Below are positions 1 to 10,085 of a stretch of DNA of 33,256 nucleotides, piece by piece. The DNA lies in NCBI GenBank assembly GCA_001687465.1, contig LVLI01000675.1:1-33256 (forward strand), written 5' to 3'. Numbering within the stretch: position 1 is the first letter of the stretch; each line of letters begins with the position of its first letter. The notes beneath the pieces are model-generated. The model had not been told where the DNA came from and made no database searches. It saw only the letters and a program-made list of their open reading frames with translations. The position numbers and the translations under genes are program-made. This DNA comes from Halocafeteria seosinensis (taxonomy: Eukaryota > Sar > Bigyra > Bicosoecida).

Positions 1-386
1 TGGTAGTGCTTACTGTAGTTCTTACATTATATTATCAATCCCATCTTCTTTAGAAGCACAAGACATATATTCATGTACCCATATCCTTGGCGAGGACTCG
101 AAGTGCGCTCTTGGTTTTGCAATTCAAAATTATCGTCGATAAAACTTGTCGATATTACCGTAAGGAGACGAGCGTATTCCCGCATATCATCTTGCAAATA
201 CTTGCATACAGTCGTACTAATAATACAGAGCATTTACTGCAGGTTTGAACTGACTCACTACGCATGTCATCAGTTCCATGCGTGCATTCATACCGTGCGT
301 GCATTCAACCTGGGGGGTTCCCTCCCCCCCCCTTCGTCAAATCCGATATCTGCGCAAGCACCACACCGTGAGCTAACACCCTCACG
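1..386. other. No supported gene at the left edge
   Basis: Short open frames exist on both strands: 73-399 plus, which begins with ATG, and 27-233 minus. Neither shows a recognisable motif or a convincing splice pattern. Positions 312-335 hold a run of G followed by runs of C that could form a small GC hairpin. The segment may contain the downstream end of an unseen gene. Confidence 0.4.
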
Positions 387-670
387 TCATCCTGCATGAA
401 GCTGATATGCAAAGATTTGCCTGATGAACTCTTTCGCCGTGTTTTCTTCTGCACTCGCCGTTCTTTGTGCTTGTTCTTTCCCACGGGCTCGTTTGGCAGC
501 GGAAGAAGTGGCGCTCCGCTTGCGTTTGCTCTTCCCTACGGCTACCACCTGTTAGTCTTTGTGGCTGCAGGAGTGGCAGTAGGAGCTGCAGCACTACCTG
601 TGGCCTCCGTTTTCTTCTTCGCCGTTCTCTTCTTCTTTTTCGTGCTTTTCCTTTTCGCCTGATGGTCCAT
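387..670 (-). CDS. Lysine/alanine-rich basic nuclear-type protein, frame broken
   Basis: On the minus strand a lysine-rich frame starts at ATG 670-668. It reads KKKKR, then AKKK, then an alanine/threonine/proline stretch, and stops at 544-542. A second frame, open from about 551, continues with KSKRKR and AKRARGK, which resemble a bipartite nuclear localisation signal. It ends IFAYQLHAG with TGA at 389-387. The two frames overlap at about 545-551 and look like one protein separated by a one-base shift. No intron of normal size bridges them. Two undetermined bases lie nearby, at 675 and 683, so a sequencing error is the simplest explanation. The composition suggests a chromatin-associated or histone-H1-like tail, but no family is recognised. 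The antisense plus-strand frame at 396-662 is intact but Phe/Leu-rich, as expected opposite a Lys-rich gene. It cannot be fully excluded. Confidence 0.35.
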
Positions 671-696
671 CTGGNCTTGCTTNTCAGGCTCCTCAA

Positions 697-1029
697 CCCA
701 TTAGAAGGGAAAAATATAGCTACCTACCTGCCTATGCAAGAACAGATTGAGCTATCTTCATTTATTATGTGTTGTATGCTTATCGATCCAACTAAACAAT
801 ATTCTCCACTATTATACTAGATGAGGCAACCGACAACATCCAACCAACGGGACATGGACCGCCATCACGCTGCGCCTTCCAGTGTCTTGTGAAGGTTGAA
901 GGATAGTGTACCGTACAACAAGTACTGTGGTTATTGCTAAGAGGTGGCACAATGTTGATTTACGTTGGCACGTGATTCTTCGTCTAGCTCTGTGGCTATT
1001 TGTGTAGTGCCTGTTGGGGTTCTTGAGCG
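697..1029. other. Intergenic region between basic protein and SIN1
   Basis: No coding frame with recognisable content. It should hold the divergent upstream regions of the basic protein (minus) and the SIN1 gene (plus). I see no distinctive promoter motif. Confidence 0.45.
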
Positions 1030-3084
1030 ATGCAAATAGCGGATCCGTGGCAGCTGCAGCAGCTGTCAAACTTCCTCAAGACTGGAAAAAGACGGCCTCT
1101 TCCTCGTGCTGCCTTCGAGTTTGAACCTCAAGAGAATGTCATACCCCCATGGGAAGGAGATGAGATTCGCTACGATGCTCCAACTTCTGGAAGAAAGGGA
1201 TCCTCGACGGAAAAAGAGGAGGGTACTCCCGGACGGCAGCCGTCCGAAGGTGGAGCCTCGAGTTCACCCACAAAGGACGGTGAGAACCAGCGTGGAAGCG
1301 GTAGCCGTACTCAGGAAACAAAGGGGAAGGATAAAGATACTCTCACGAGTACCGATTTTAGTAGGCAACCTGTAGCAGCGAAGAACAGCGTCAGTAGTAC
1401 GAAAGAGGGTCGACACGACTCAGTCAGTGGAAACCAGAGCGAAATATCCCTTATGATGAGCCAGCGACGTACTATCGATGCTAACCGATTAGGGCTACGA
1501 ATATATCTGCCTTCCAAGAAAACAATCGAGTTTAGCGTCCCGTTTTCATCTACTGTGGAGGAGACCATAACGGAAGTAATGCGGCTCTCCAAAGTTCGTG
1601 GGATTGAATATCTTCCGGGTAGCTCGGAGTGCTACGAACTCCGACTGCACGATGACGACGGCGAAATCGATGAGGATTTTCCACGTAAGAATATTCAAAA
1701 CTAAATTATTCTTTATCTTTTTTTGATGCTCTAGATGCGGCATGCTGCAGCATTAGAACGCGACAGGAAGATCCATAGTTTTGGGAGAGGACGTGTGAAC
1801 GAGTATGTGCTATGTAGTCTTCCCGATGCGCTATCGAAGATGAAGGAGAACAGTAAGCTCTTCATCGGCATCATGAACTTAAGATATACCTTTGGTGAAT
1901 GTTGCTTCGTATTTTCAGTTAGAAAAATAGCTGACGGGCCAGGAATGGCTGTCTTGGAATCACGGTTCGGTCCTATAAAGCAGGAGTTCGCCAAGCAAGA
2001 CATACCTCCAACTCTTCGGGTCATATTCAACTTAGGAAAGAATGTTCCGGTATCGCAGTCCGACGTGCCGCTGGTTCACGACGCCATGACGGTTCGAGAC
2101 GTACGTGAAGGGCGTGCTTTCCATCTTAACGTTGTGAGTGACAAAGTCAGCATCGGCATCGCCTCGCAGGTCTTGGAATACTTGAATGCGCAACACCGAC
2201 TCAATTTATTTCAAACAGGAGAGATCCTACAATTACAAGTCGGGCAGATCGACCAAGAGCGACTAAAACTGGCAGATCCCATATTACCTTTGGATACTAA
2301 AGTTGCTCCACTCCGCCTTGAAAATGCCGTTATTAGCCGAAGTAAGTCTGCTCTTCCACAAATGAGGTAGTACCTGGAGTGCCATTGACAATGGAAATGC
2401 TCCACGCAGAGGTTTACCTTGACGCTTCTAGGAAGAAACCCGCTTCTGTCGGCGACGCGGCTAGAACTGCTCTGCCCAAATCGGATGCCAGCAGTGCCAG
2501 TAAGAGTGCCACTCCCGACTCGCGACGGGGACCAGCTGCAAGCAAACGAGGGTTCGACGGCGGCACCCAATTCACTTACAACATTATAACAGCATCAGAG
2601 TTTAAGGAGTGGGAAGTTATTAAGGTAAACAAACGAGGACGCAGACAGGAACGGTGGTTTGGTCTAGATTTAGCTCGTGTTACGAACAGAAAAGTGGGTT
2701 TTATCCTAGTGTAGTTTGCACTTTCGCACTCTGGCATATCTTGTGCCTCTATACAGGTTGAAAAGAAACGGGTGCTTTCGGATCAGCCACGGAGAGCCGA
2801 AAGACTTGTGACAAGCATTGAAGAGGTGACCGTTCACAATGATAAGGATCAGTGCTCGTTTACGGTCACCTACCAGTAAGTTATCATGTGCGAGTTAGCG
2901 ACGTATATACTCCAACTCATTACTAAGTGCTTATTCTCCCGGTGTACACCGCAGGGAGAAGAACAGCTCTACGTCAATACGGTACTTGGCATTGAACCCG
3001 TACGAACGCGAGGAAATCATTGCTAAGATGGAGTACATTCTTGCATTGAACAATGATTCCCATAAAATTAGGCGAGAAGGGTAG
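1030..3084 (+). CDS. TORC2 subunit SIN1/AVO1 (CRIM and PH domains)
   Basis: Five exons at 1030-1684, 1751-2341, 2410-2693, 2757-2875 and 2955-3084 give about 592 residues. SIN1 is the TORC2 scaffold that presents substrates such as AGC kinases to TOR at the plasma membrane. The N-terminal 150 residues are Ser/Gly-rich and probably disordered. The CRIM domain begins near residue 155 (LGLRIYLPSKK). It contains DDDGEIDEDFPPLERD and IHSFG, which closely match the CRIM signature; the first intron junction restores FPPL exactly. A Ras-binding-like region follows. The C-terminal PH domain runs from FTYNII through WFGLDLARV to the terminal helix EEIIAKMEYIL. The stretch from 1854 to 1918 resembles an intron (GTAAGC to TTTTCAG), but its removal would break the frame, so I kept it as coding. 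The ATG at 1030 is the first in frame. The next gene, HMCES, follows in the same direction. Confidence 0.85.
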
Positions 3085-3422
3085 TCGTTGTAGCAAACGT
3101 TCCACTTGCACGATGCCAAAAAATGGCTCAAAAATAGATGGCCCATTGAGACATCAGGTATATCATGACGTACTGTAAGAATGTAACACCACATGTGAAT
3201 AGCAACGAATGTACACGTTGGTACTCAATATAGCTCAACTTCGTGAGTCAACTACCACCACTTGTACAAGTGTAGGAAGGTACCTACCCCGTCAACTTAG
3301 AATGATCAGCTACCCCCGGCTTGGAAAATTTTAATTTTTTTCTGCAAGCACGGTTTGAGCGAGCAATCTTTGACTCCGTGTGTGAGTGCCCCGCGTTGAG
3401 TCCGCATAGCATACAGTAGGGC
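3085..3422. other. Intergenic region between SIN1 and HMCES
   Basis: This is the 3' flank of SIN1 and the 5' flank of the HMCES gene. Open frames here are short and lack motifs. I see no RNA gene or clear regulatory element. Confidence 0.5.
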
Positions 3423-4927
3423 ATGTGTGGTCGATCCAGGTAAGATCGCGTCGAGGGACTGAGTCATGCTCTTCAACCATGCAAAATACAATATTCCAGG
3501 TGTACTTTGAATCCGGAGGACGTTCGTCGCGTATTCGGAGATGTTCCCCAATCGCGATGGAAGAATGCCAGCCGATGTATGGAGCCTTCAAGCCTCACTT
3601 CCAGCATGAGTCAACTCTCAGCACTTCGGGGTTTTGCGCAGATTCCAAGAAGAACAACTGCCATCCGGGAAACCACACCCCTGTGGCGTATGAGGCCAAA
3701 GATGGCGATCGTGCTATCATGGTACGTCATAAGTTGGGTGCTTGTCTATCCCTCGCGAACAAGTTTGAATTTTCTTGGTTCATCTGCAGACGGCTAAGTG
3801 GGGATTAATTCCAAGTTTCCACAAACGGGGAGATAAATTGGATTCCTTCCGCTTGATGAATGCTCGAGCAGAATCAGTGAACCAGAAACCAATCTACAAG
3901 CGGCTTGTGAATCGAAGGCGCTGCGTCATTGTGTTTGACGGATTCTTTGAATGGCAGAAAGATGAAAAAGGCGAGAAACAACCGTACTACATATATCGGA
4001 AGGATGGGAAACCAATTATGCTGGCTGGTACGATATTTGCAGCATGAGTTTTTTGGAGGAGGGGCGATGGTAATTGAATCTCATAGCGAAATTTTTCTCT
4101 TTTGATTCGTTCTGCAGGATTGTGGGACTGCTTCCATGATTCGGATAAATCCAAGGATCAGCTTCAGGAAGAAGAGAGTTAGTCATTTGGAATTCTCTGT
4201 GCAAAGCTGTTCCTAGCTCATCGCAAACAAAACTCTACTAGTTTCGCAGATAAGGTTGGAGGAGAATCTGGCGAGGAAGACATCTATAGCTATACGATTC
4301 TCACAATGGCAGCGTCACCAGCACTGTCTTGGCTGCATCACCGGATGCCGGTACGTACTGAAGCGTATATTGTTGACGCAAGTTAACGTTGGCTTACGTT
4401 GCTGTGTACACGCAGGTTTTACTGAATAACGAGGAGCAAGTCAATGCTTGGCTAGACCATTCCATGAAATTTCAAGATATCTGTTCTAGCGACAACAAAA
4501 AAGTTAGTCAAGCATTCACACCCGTTGACACTGGAGAGATGACGTATCATCCCGTATCGAAAAAAAGTAGGAAGGGAAATACGACTTTCAATATGATAGT
4601 TGACCATGCAAACTCTGTGTATAACTTCTGGTACGCAGTGAACCGTATTAGTTACGATTCTGAGGACGTCACAGAACCGATAGAACTGAAAAAAGATACT
4701 GATAAGGGTATGTAATGGTGTGGATCAGGTGGTCCCAGTGGTACTGAAAGAAATCCTTACACGCTACAGATGAAGGCAAATCAAAGATAACCTCCTTCTT
4801 TCACCGGAAGCCGCAGAAACATTCTGAGAATGATGCCGGCAACATTGCCGCCCCAATTAGCCCGGGAGAAAAACGAGGCTCTCAACAAACTATCAACGAA
4901 CCGAAAGCGAAAGCAAGAAAAGGTTAA
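3423..4927 (+). CDS. HMCES/SRAP-domain abasic-site DNA-protein crosslinker
   Basis: Eight exons at 3423-3439, 3500-3576, 3642-3721, 3790-4027, 4118-4177, 4250-4350, 4416-4707 and 4770-4927 encode about 340 residues. SRAP proteins form a thiazolidine crosslink with abasic sites in single-stranded DNA through Cys2, protecting replication forks. Visible signatures are MCGR with Cys2, WGLIPS, NARAES (Asn82), DGFFEWQ (catalytic Glu112), LAGLWDC and LHHRMP (His188). Every expected SRAP active-site residue is present. Exon 1 is only 17 nt and encodes the catalytic N-terminus. The junction 3576/3642 (intron GTATGG to GCGCAG) is chosen because it removes a frame conflict and gives NCHPGNHTPV, which matches the family motif before WGL. 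The C-terminal tail is basic and contains SKITSFF (294-299), which resembles a PCNA-interacting motif without the canonical Gln. The gene converges on the glucosyltransferase, with 38 bp between stop codons. Confidence 0.9.
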
Positions 4928-4965
4928 AACAGGAAACGGACTCCTCGCCATATTGCATATGGGTC

Positions 4966-7900
4966 CTATCGTCTTGTCGATCTTCGTTTAGTGATACTAG
5001 GCGAGCCCCACGACGGGGTTCCTAGAGGCGTTCCTGTGGTGCCGTTCTCTTTTGTATGTGTGAATAAACACAACAAACTGTTAAGAAACGTGTCATATGT
5101 CTCTTCCTCTGAAGCATCCAAGCGCTTTGCTTGGTCTTTGGATGCCTTATCTACTCCACTGAGGCCGGTAGGCCCAAGAAAGAATTGAACAACTTCCCGA
5201 AACGTAGAGAATCCTCGCAAGAACAGATGCTTCCACTGAGTACTTGTACCAAATGTATCCGCATGACTCATGGTAGGATCCTCGTTAAATTTGTTGCGAT
5301 AGGCATAAAGAAATTTTTGATGAATTGGGTTCACATCCCGTCCATCAACGTAACTGGCGAGCGACTTCATTCTTCGTTCTTTCTTAGCCATGTTACAGTG
5401 TACACAATGCTGTAGGCACATTTTTTGAGTCCGTGAAAGGAGAGAAGGATCTACGTTTTGCTTCACCATGGCAGCCTGTTCTGGAGGGAGGAGCAATGTA
5501 CACAAGCAACTTTCGAGAGCGTGTGCAGCCAATTCTCCGGAGCGCTCCGCCCGCATTTGGGCCCCTGCAACAACCAGACTTTACAAAGTGCAGTCACAGC
5601 ACGACATGGGAAATTGTCCCACGCTACCTCTTTTGTTTGCTGTATTCTGGATCGTTTCCGAACCCATTACATGTCTTAAGCATCTTCGTAATTCCGAAGT
5701 CGACGGGGGCTGCAACATTGGCGAGAGTCGAGGTGAGTCCACGGTAATATGGGGAGCTTTGACAACTACTTGGCACTTACCCACCCTCGCACTTTGACGC
5801 CAACCCCGGCAGCCTCTACCATGTCTCCCCATTGCATTTGGTCTGCCCAACGAAGAATCGGAATAACTAAACTGGGAATCCCGGAGGCTAAAACACTCGC
5901 TGTTGTTCCCGCTCCCCCGTGATGACACACAGCGCTACAGCGCTCAAACACCCAGTCATGAGGAGCCGCTTCGATAACAGCCAGATTTCCCTTCCTGCCG
6001 AAACCTAATTTGTGCTTACTGTCCGGTTCTGATCCCGGCGAGCTCTGTAGCTGGCGTTCTTGCATTAGCTCCCAATCTGGTAAGCGGCATCCCAGTTCCT
6101 CAGGAGGATCAGCCCATCCAGTCATCAACAACACCTTATAGCCATGATTAAGGGCTTCGTTAGCAAGCGTTGGTACAACTCCTGTGATAAAGCAAGCACA
6201 ATGGGGATGCATCATGCTTATAAATTAGTCGAGGGAGCAACAACGTACCACTAGAAGTTGCGAGCACCATACTTCCGAAAGTAATACAAACCACTGGTCG
6301 GTCAGCCTCTTCGAAAAACTTCTCGAGCCAATCAGGCGCCTGCCAACCAGAGGAGGACGTATTCGTCCAAAATCCACACTCAAACACCCATTCTGGATAG
6401 TCTAGAGGTTTGGGGAATAGAAGTGGGGACACAGCTGCAGACGACCAACCACACCATTTGCCCCGCTGCGAATAAAGTGAGAGAAATCACGCATCTACAT
6501 ACCAAGGAGCTGAGGTGAGTAATACATGTCAAAAATACGCTCTGCTGGTGTGTCCGTGGTCAACTTCAAGGTATTCTGCGGGTATATAACAGTGTAGCGT
6601 ACGGAGACACTGCAAGCTCACGTGAAAATGGTCTCTTACCTTTCGCCACTCATTCTCCATTTGCTGTATTGGAACATTACGGACAGCAAGTCCGATCCGC
6701 ACCCAAGTGAGCAAGTGGCGGATATAGTTCAGGAACCCATAGGAACTGGTCTCTACGCCTGGAGGACCAAACGCATTGGAGGGAATATCCGGTGCCAACT
6801 TTGCCTGCCAACAAGGGATTCCCGTAGCTTCACTAATGTTCAAACCGAAGGAGGCGGTGTGTGCGGTCGCGATGATGACATCCGCCGGTTCATGTTTGCC
6901 CTCCGACGCGAATCTTTGTTTCCTTTCAGTAGGATTGCAATAGTTCCCCAGAACAGCGGCATAAAATCCATCACCAACTGGTAAGTATTGATCCTTGAAA
7001 CCCTCAAACGTCCTTTCCATCATTTCTCCGACGGATTTGACCTCCAACCAATGCGTTGGTTGATCAATTTTAGAAATGCCAATGGGAGCGAATTCCAAGC
7101 CATGTTCCTCTATTAGCTCGTGAAAGTTATCAGAAGAGGCAATTACAACGTTATGGCCGCGTTCATGCAAAGTTTGACCCAATGTTAGAAAAGGCTGTAC
7201 ATCTCCTCTCGTCCCAATCGTGAGGACTACAAGTCTCAGGCTAGCCCCAGTTTGCGCCGTTATCGATGGCGGGGACCTTTGATGAGCAAAAAAACCTTGG
7301 CCTGTCGGCTCCCATTGCCAATTTTCTTCTGCTTCACTTTGTGGCTTGCCGGAACATCGTGCAGCAGAGACGTACAGCACGGAGTACGCGCCCATACAGA
7401 AGAGAAAGCATGTCAGGAGAAGGTATACTACCCCTAGAACGAATGTAGAGTTGGGATGCGCATCCTTCGAAAATACGGAAAACGGCATCAGCGACATTAG
7501 CAAGGTCCTAGACTGGTCGGACGCCATTAAGCTTATTCGCTTTGCGCAGCCGGGCAGATTTTCACATTCCATTACAGCAGCGTATATAGTTTGCCATAGA
7601 AATTTTGCAAGCGTGGTTGAAAGCTGATAAAAAATTGGTAGCAATACAACGAGCACCCAGCACCGTAAAGCCACCAAGCGATTTGCAACCCAAACGTTGA
7701 ATTCGCGAGCGCGAGCGCGGCGAAATTCAGGCAAACAATAGAGCGGTACTTCATCCATCGGGCTGTCAAACGCCCCTTTGACGTAAAAATAATACATTGT
7801 ATACAGCTGCATGACCAAGCGAAGCGCGTAGACTTTGGTACCCACAAAGACAACAGCCAACAATACTCTTCTTACCCAGGCATACGCGCGTAGCGAGTAC

Positions 7901-8394
7901 AGCAGCACTTGGCCTAACGCGGTGTGGGCGGTATCCTTAGAACCGTGATGAAAGCCCGCCACAATCGCTGCTATGATACTAACGACGCCTAGCCACAGGC
8001 AGCACTGAACCTCTAGCTGCCATTGTAGCCTGGCATGGTTCTGTGGGGCGGCTTCCAATCGAGCGCATCGTCTCAATTTGGCCAGTCGTGCACGAGTTCC
8101 CCACGGGAGCATCAAGAAAAAGACCAATTGAACAGCTCTGCATCAAGCGGCATTTCTCCAGGTTTTCTATCTTTGTCAGACATGGTTTGAGCCGATACTA
8201 ATGCGTCTCTGAACAACGTACACGACGATATGATTCCAGTCCTGTGTCCAAGTCCCCCGAAGTTCATGCAACGTAGCTCCCAGGAAGCATAGTTCCGCCA
8301 CTCTGCGTGCATGTGCCCATTCATTGAGTGCGTAAGAGGGTATACGAGGCAATGGGGTGCTGGTGACGGTGAATATACGCACCGAATAGCCCAT
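4966..8394 (-). CDS. Sterol glucosyltransferase-like enzyme with N-terminal multispan membrane domain
   Basis: Seven exons, read from the right: 8394-8222, 8137-6640, 6575-6503, 6434-6249, 6181-5781, 5709-5628 and 5564-4966, about 1,003 residues. The GT-B fold resembles UGT80/ATG26 sterol 3-beta-glucosyltransferases, which transfer glucose from UDP-glucose to membrane sterols. The N-terminal lobe starts with LTIGTRGDVQPF near residue 366. The nucleotide-sugar site includes PHDWVFERC and HHGGAGTT (about 730-737), then LRWADQMQWGD, with the Asp-Gln pair conserved. Before the enzyme, residues 1-315 hold about four or five hydrophobic spans (near 58-75, 103-120, 148-177, 212-239 and 289-314). About 190 residues follow the GT fold; they are Cys-rich and then polar, and I recognise no domain there. 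The start is the first ATG of a frame that splices to AVQLVFF; the frame is open further upstream. Substrate is inferred from family resemblance only. Confidence 0.8.
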
Positions 8395-8477
8395 TCTTGC
8401 TGTATAGGCGCGGAAGGCGTCTGAAGAGTTCCTAGGACCATGGTCCCTTTGTTTTTTATTGGTTTGCTACCGCCTCA

Positions 8478-8498
8478 ATGGTGTGAATATCACACCAT
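8478..8498. promoter_or_regulatory. Perfect 9-bp-arm palindrome in a divergent promoter
   Basis: The arms ATGGTGTGA and TCACACCAT are perfect reverse complements separated by ATA. The site lies 84 bp upstream of the glucosyltransferase start codon (minus strand) and 131 bp upstream of the cyclin start codon (plus strand). Dimeric transcription factors commonly bind sites of this form. A binding role is inferred; the factor is unknown. Confidence 0.45.
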
Positions 8499-8628
8499 AA
8501 TAATCATAACAACATGCCATTGACGTGCATAACAACCCGGATGAACCTAACTTAGTAAACGAGCTCACAAAAGGTCAATCCACGGCTGACTTCTGAGCGC
8601 ATTGCAGAGACCCTACAGACTATACAGC

Positions 8629-9357
8629 ATGGATACAGAGGTGTTGCACAGTAGTACATCACCTACGCATAATGGGAGAGTGCATGAAATGGCCCAGCAC
8701 ACTGGCAACACCCCAGAACAGAGGAGATACACTGCATTGCTCCTCCGAGTGGCCGGGAAGAAATTGGATTTAAGATCGAATACTGTGGCATTAGCTATAT
8801 GTTTCATGTGTCGAGCTTATCACAATGGATGGCAGCCTCAAGACAGTACACTCGCCGCTATGGCCGCCATTTTCCTCGCGGCCAAAGTAGATGAAACTCC
8901 CCGAAGCATACGGAGCGTAGGAGGAGTGATATATGCTCTCCAGAATCCAGAGACAGTCTACATGCCACTGCAAGTTCATTGGGAAAATAAGAAGAAGTTA
9001 GTCGTCCAGGAACATTTGCTCCTCCGGTTTCTGCACTTTGATACCAACATGGTTCTACCCTACAAATTTGCTTTGAATTACATTCGAAGTTTGGGAGTGA
9101 AAGCCGCCGTGGCACAAGTGGCTACCTCCCTATTGGATGATACAGCTTCTGCATGGGCAAATTCGAACTTCCTTTCTCATGAAATTGCCATTGCAGCTGT
9201 CTATCTTGCGGTGAAATTCGTCAAAGAAGATGACGTCCCGACGGACAAATTTGGATCGGATTGGTGGAAGCTGTTTGAAAGTGAGCGAAGTACCACGAAA
9301 GAATGTTGCCTCCTCTTGCTTGAAGAGCTAAAGCAAAATGAGCATGTTACATTGTGA
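8629..9357 (+). CDS. Transcription-type cyclin (K/T/Q-like)
   Basis: A single exon encodes 242 residues, an intronless gene among intron-rich neighbours. Cyclin box 1 spans about 20-135: RVAGKKLDLRSNTVALAICFMCRAYH, then MAAIFLAAKVDETPRSI, then the helix VVQEHLLLRFLHFD. The second cyclin fold follows (FALNYIRSLG through IAIAAVYLAVKF), and WWKLF precedes the last helix. The AAKVDE motif and WW position match cyclins K, T, L and Q, which pair with CDK9, CDK12 or CDK10-type kinases acting on RNA polymerase II or related targets. The subclass cannot be fixed by eye. ATG 8629 is the first in frame. The protein is short, with no C-terminal regulatory tail, unlike animal cyclins K and T. It shares a 234-bp upstream region with the divergent glucosyltransferase. 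Confidence 0.82.
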   Translation: MDTEVLHSSTSPTHNGRVHEMAQHTGNTPEQRRYTALLLRVAGKKLDLRSNTVALAICFMCRAYHNGWQPQDSTLAAMAAIFLAAKVDETPRSIRSVGGVIYALQNPETVYMPLQVHWENKKKLVVQEHLLLRFLHFDTNMVLPYKFALNYIRSLGVKAAVAQVATSLLDDTASAWANSNFLSHEIAIAAVYLAVKFVKEDDVPTDKFGSDWWKLFESERSTTKECCLLLLEELKQNEHVTL

Positions 9358-10085
9358 CTTCTTAAGAAGGTAGAAATGCAATAGGACACTTCCGGCTACC
9401 ACTGGTGATTCAGTGATCCCATCAACTGGGAGCTTTGGCTACAATCGTTGTCGTTTCCCCAACGACGTCCAACGTTCTCGACACCATATGGACAATCATT
9501 CAGCACCCTTGTTCTTAGAACAATGGGTAAGGTGGAGGGACATCGTAGGCCTGAGCGATAAGCAAAATGGAAGTTATATGAGAGAATGAAGACATTAACT
9601 ACGATGGAAGCGGTAAGGGGACAAAGTGACCGCTTCCATTGGCGGGAAGCAAAGGAATTGGCGAACNTGCAAAAGCTGCCCAGCTCTACCCACACGAAGA
9701 TATCTTGCATAGTCTTTTTTGATATCAGGATAGCCGATATCTACATTCGTGCGTCCAAACGGACGAGCTGTGGCTGAAGCCTGCCGCCACGGGTCATGCC
9801 TCTTGTTCAACCCCACGAGCAGTTGTATGTATTCATGCTCAGCTCTAGGCTACAACTATGTCACACTAGGCTATGTGTAACGTTGCTATCGGATCGACCG
9901 TCGACGTCGATTCGATGAAGACTTCGTCGCGAAGTGCTTCTGTGAAGCTGACGACACCTTAGCCGTTAGCGACCAGCTGGATAAAATAAGCACCACAGCA
10001 CCGTGCCACCACTTCGGACGCATTGTTGCTTAATCAGTACGATATACCTATTTCACTATTGATTATCGCTCTTAACTGAATAACC
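9358..10085. other. Intergenic region with one imperfect hairpin
   Basis: About 730 bp lie between the cyclin and the coiled-coil gene. The short frames contain an undetermined base at 9666 and show no motifs. I looked for tRNA B-box and small nuclear RNA signatures and found none that held up. The hairpin at 9917-9940 is listed separately. Confidence 0.5.
9917..9940. repeat. Imperfect hairpin, 10 bp stem with one bulge
   Basis: GAAG plus ACTTCG pairs with CGAAGT, a bulged G, and CTTC around a TCG loop. It lies about 145 bp before the start of the coiled-coil gene. It could be a structured element in a 5' UTR or a chance palindrome; the immediately preceding bases are rich in CGTCGA-type short repeats. 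Confidence 0.3.

Noticed and set aside
396-662. Intact plus-strand frame with a hydrophobic, Phe-rich C-terminus
   Set aside because: It is the complement of a Lys-rich minus-strand sequence, which forces Phe/Leu codons. No signal or family is recognised. Kept only as an alternative in the basic-protein entry.
1854-1918. Possible intron in SIN1 (GTAAGC to TTTTCAG)
   Set aside because: The splice signals look good, but removing 65 bases puts a stop codon directly into the frame, and the unspliced frame runs on into conserved-looking sequence.
3577-3641. Apparent frameshift or pseudogene in HMCES
   Set aside because: Treating this stretch as a 65-nt intron restores the frame and the NxxPGNHTPV motif, so no break is needed.
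8112-8441. Alternative frame MVLGTL to NWSFS as the glucosyltransferase N-terminus
   Set aside because: It cannot be joined to exon 2 with a valid splice site. The overlapping frame starting at 8394 splices with a GTACGT donor and a GCAG acceptor.
9396-9710. Minus-strand frame of 104 codons
   Set aside because: Contains an undetermined base, no motif and no splice neighbours. Likely chance.
9780-9825. tRNA-like boxes (TGGCTGA and GTTCAACCCC)
   Set aside because: The acceptor arms and anticodon stem do not pair, so this is not a tRNA.
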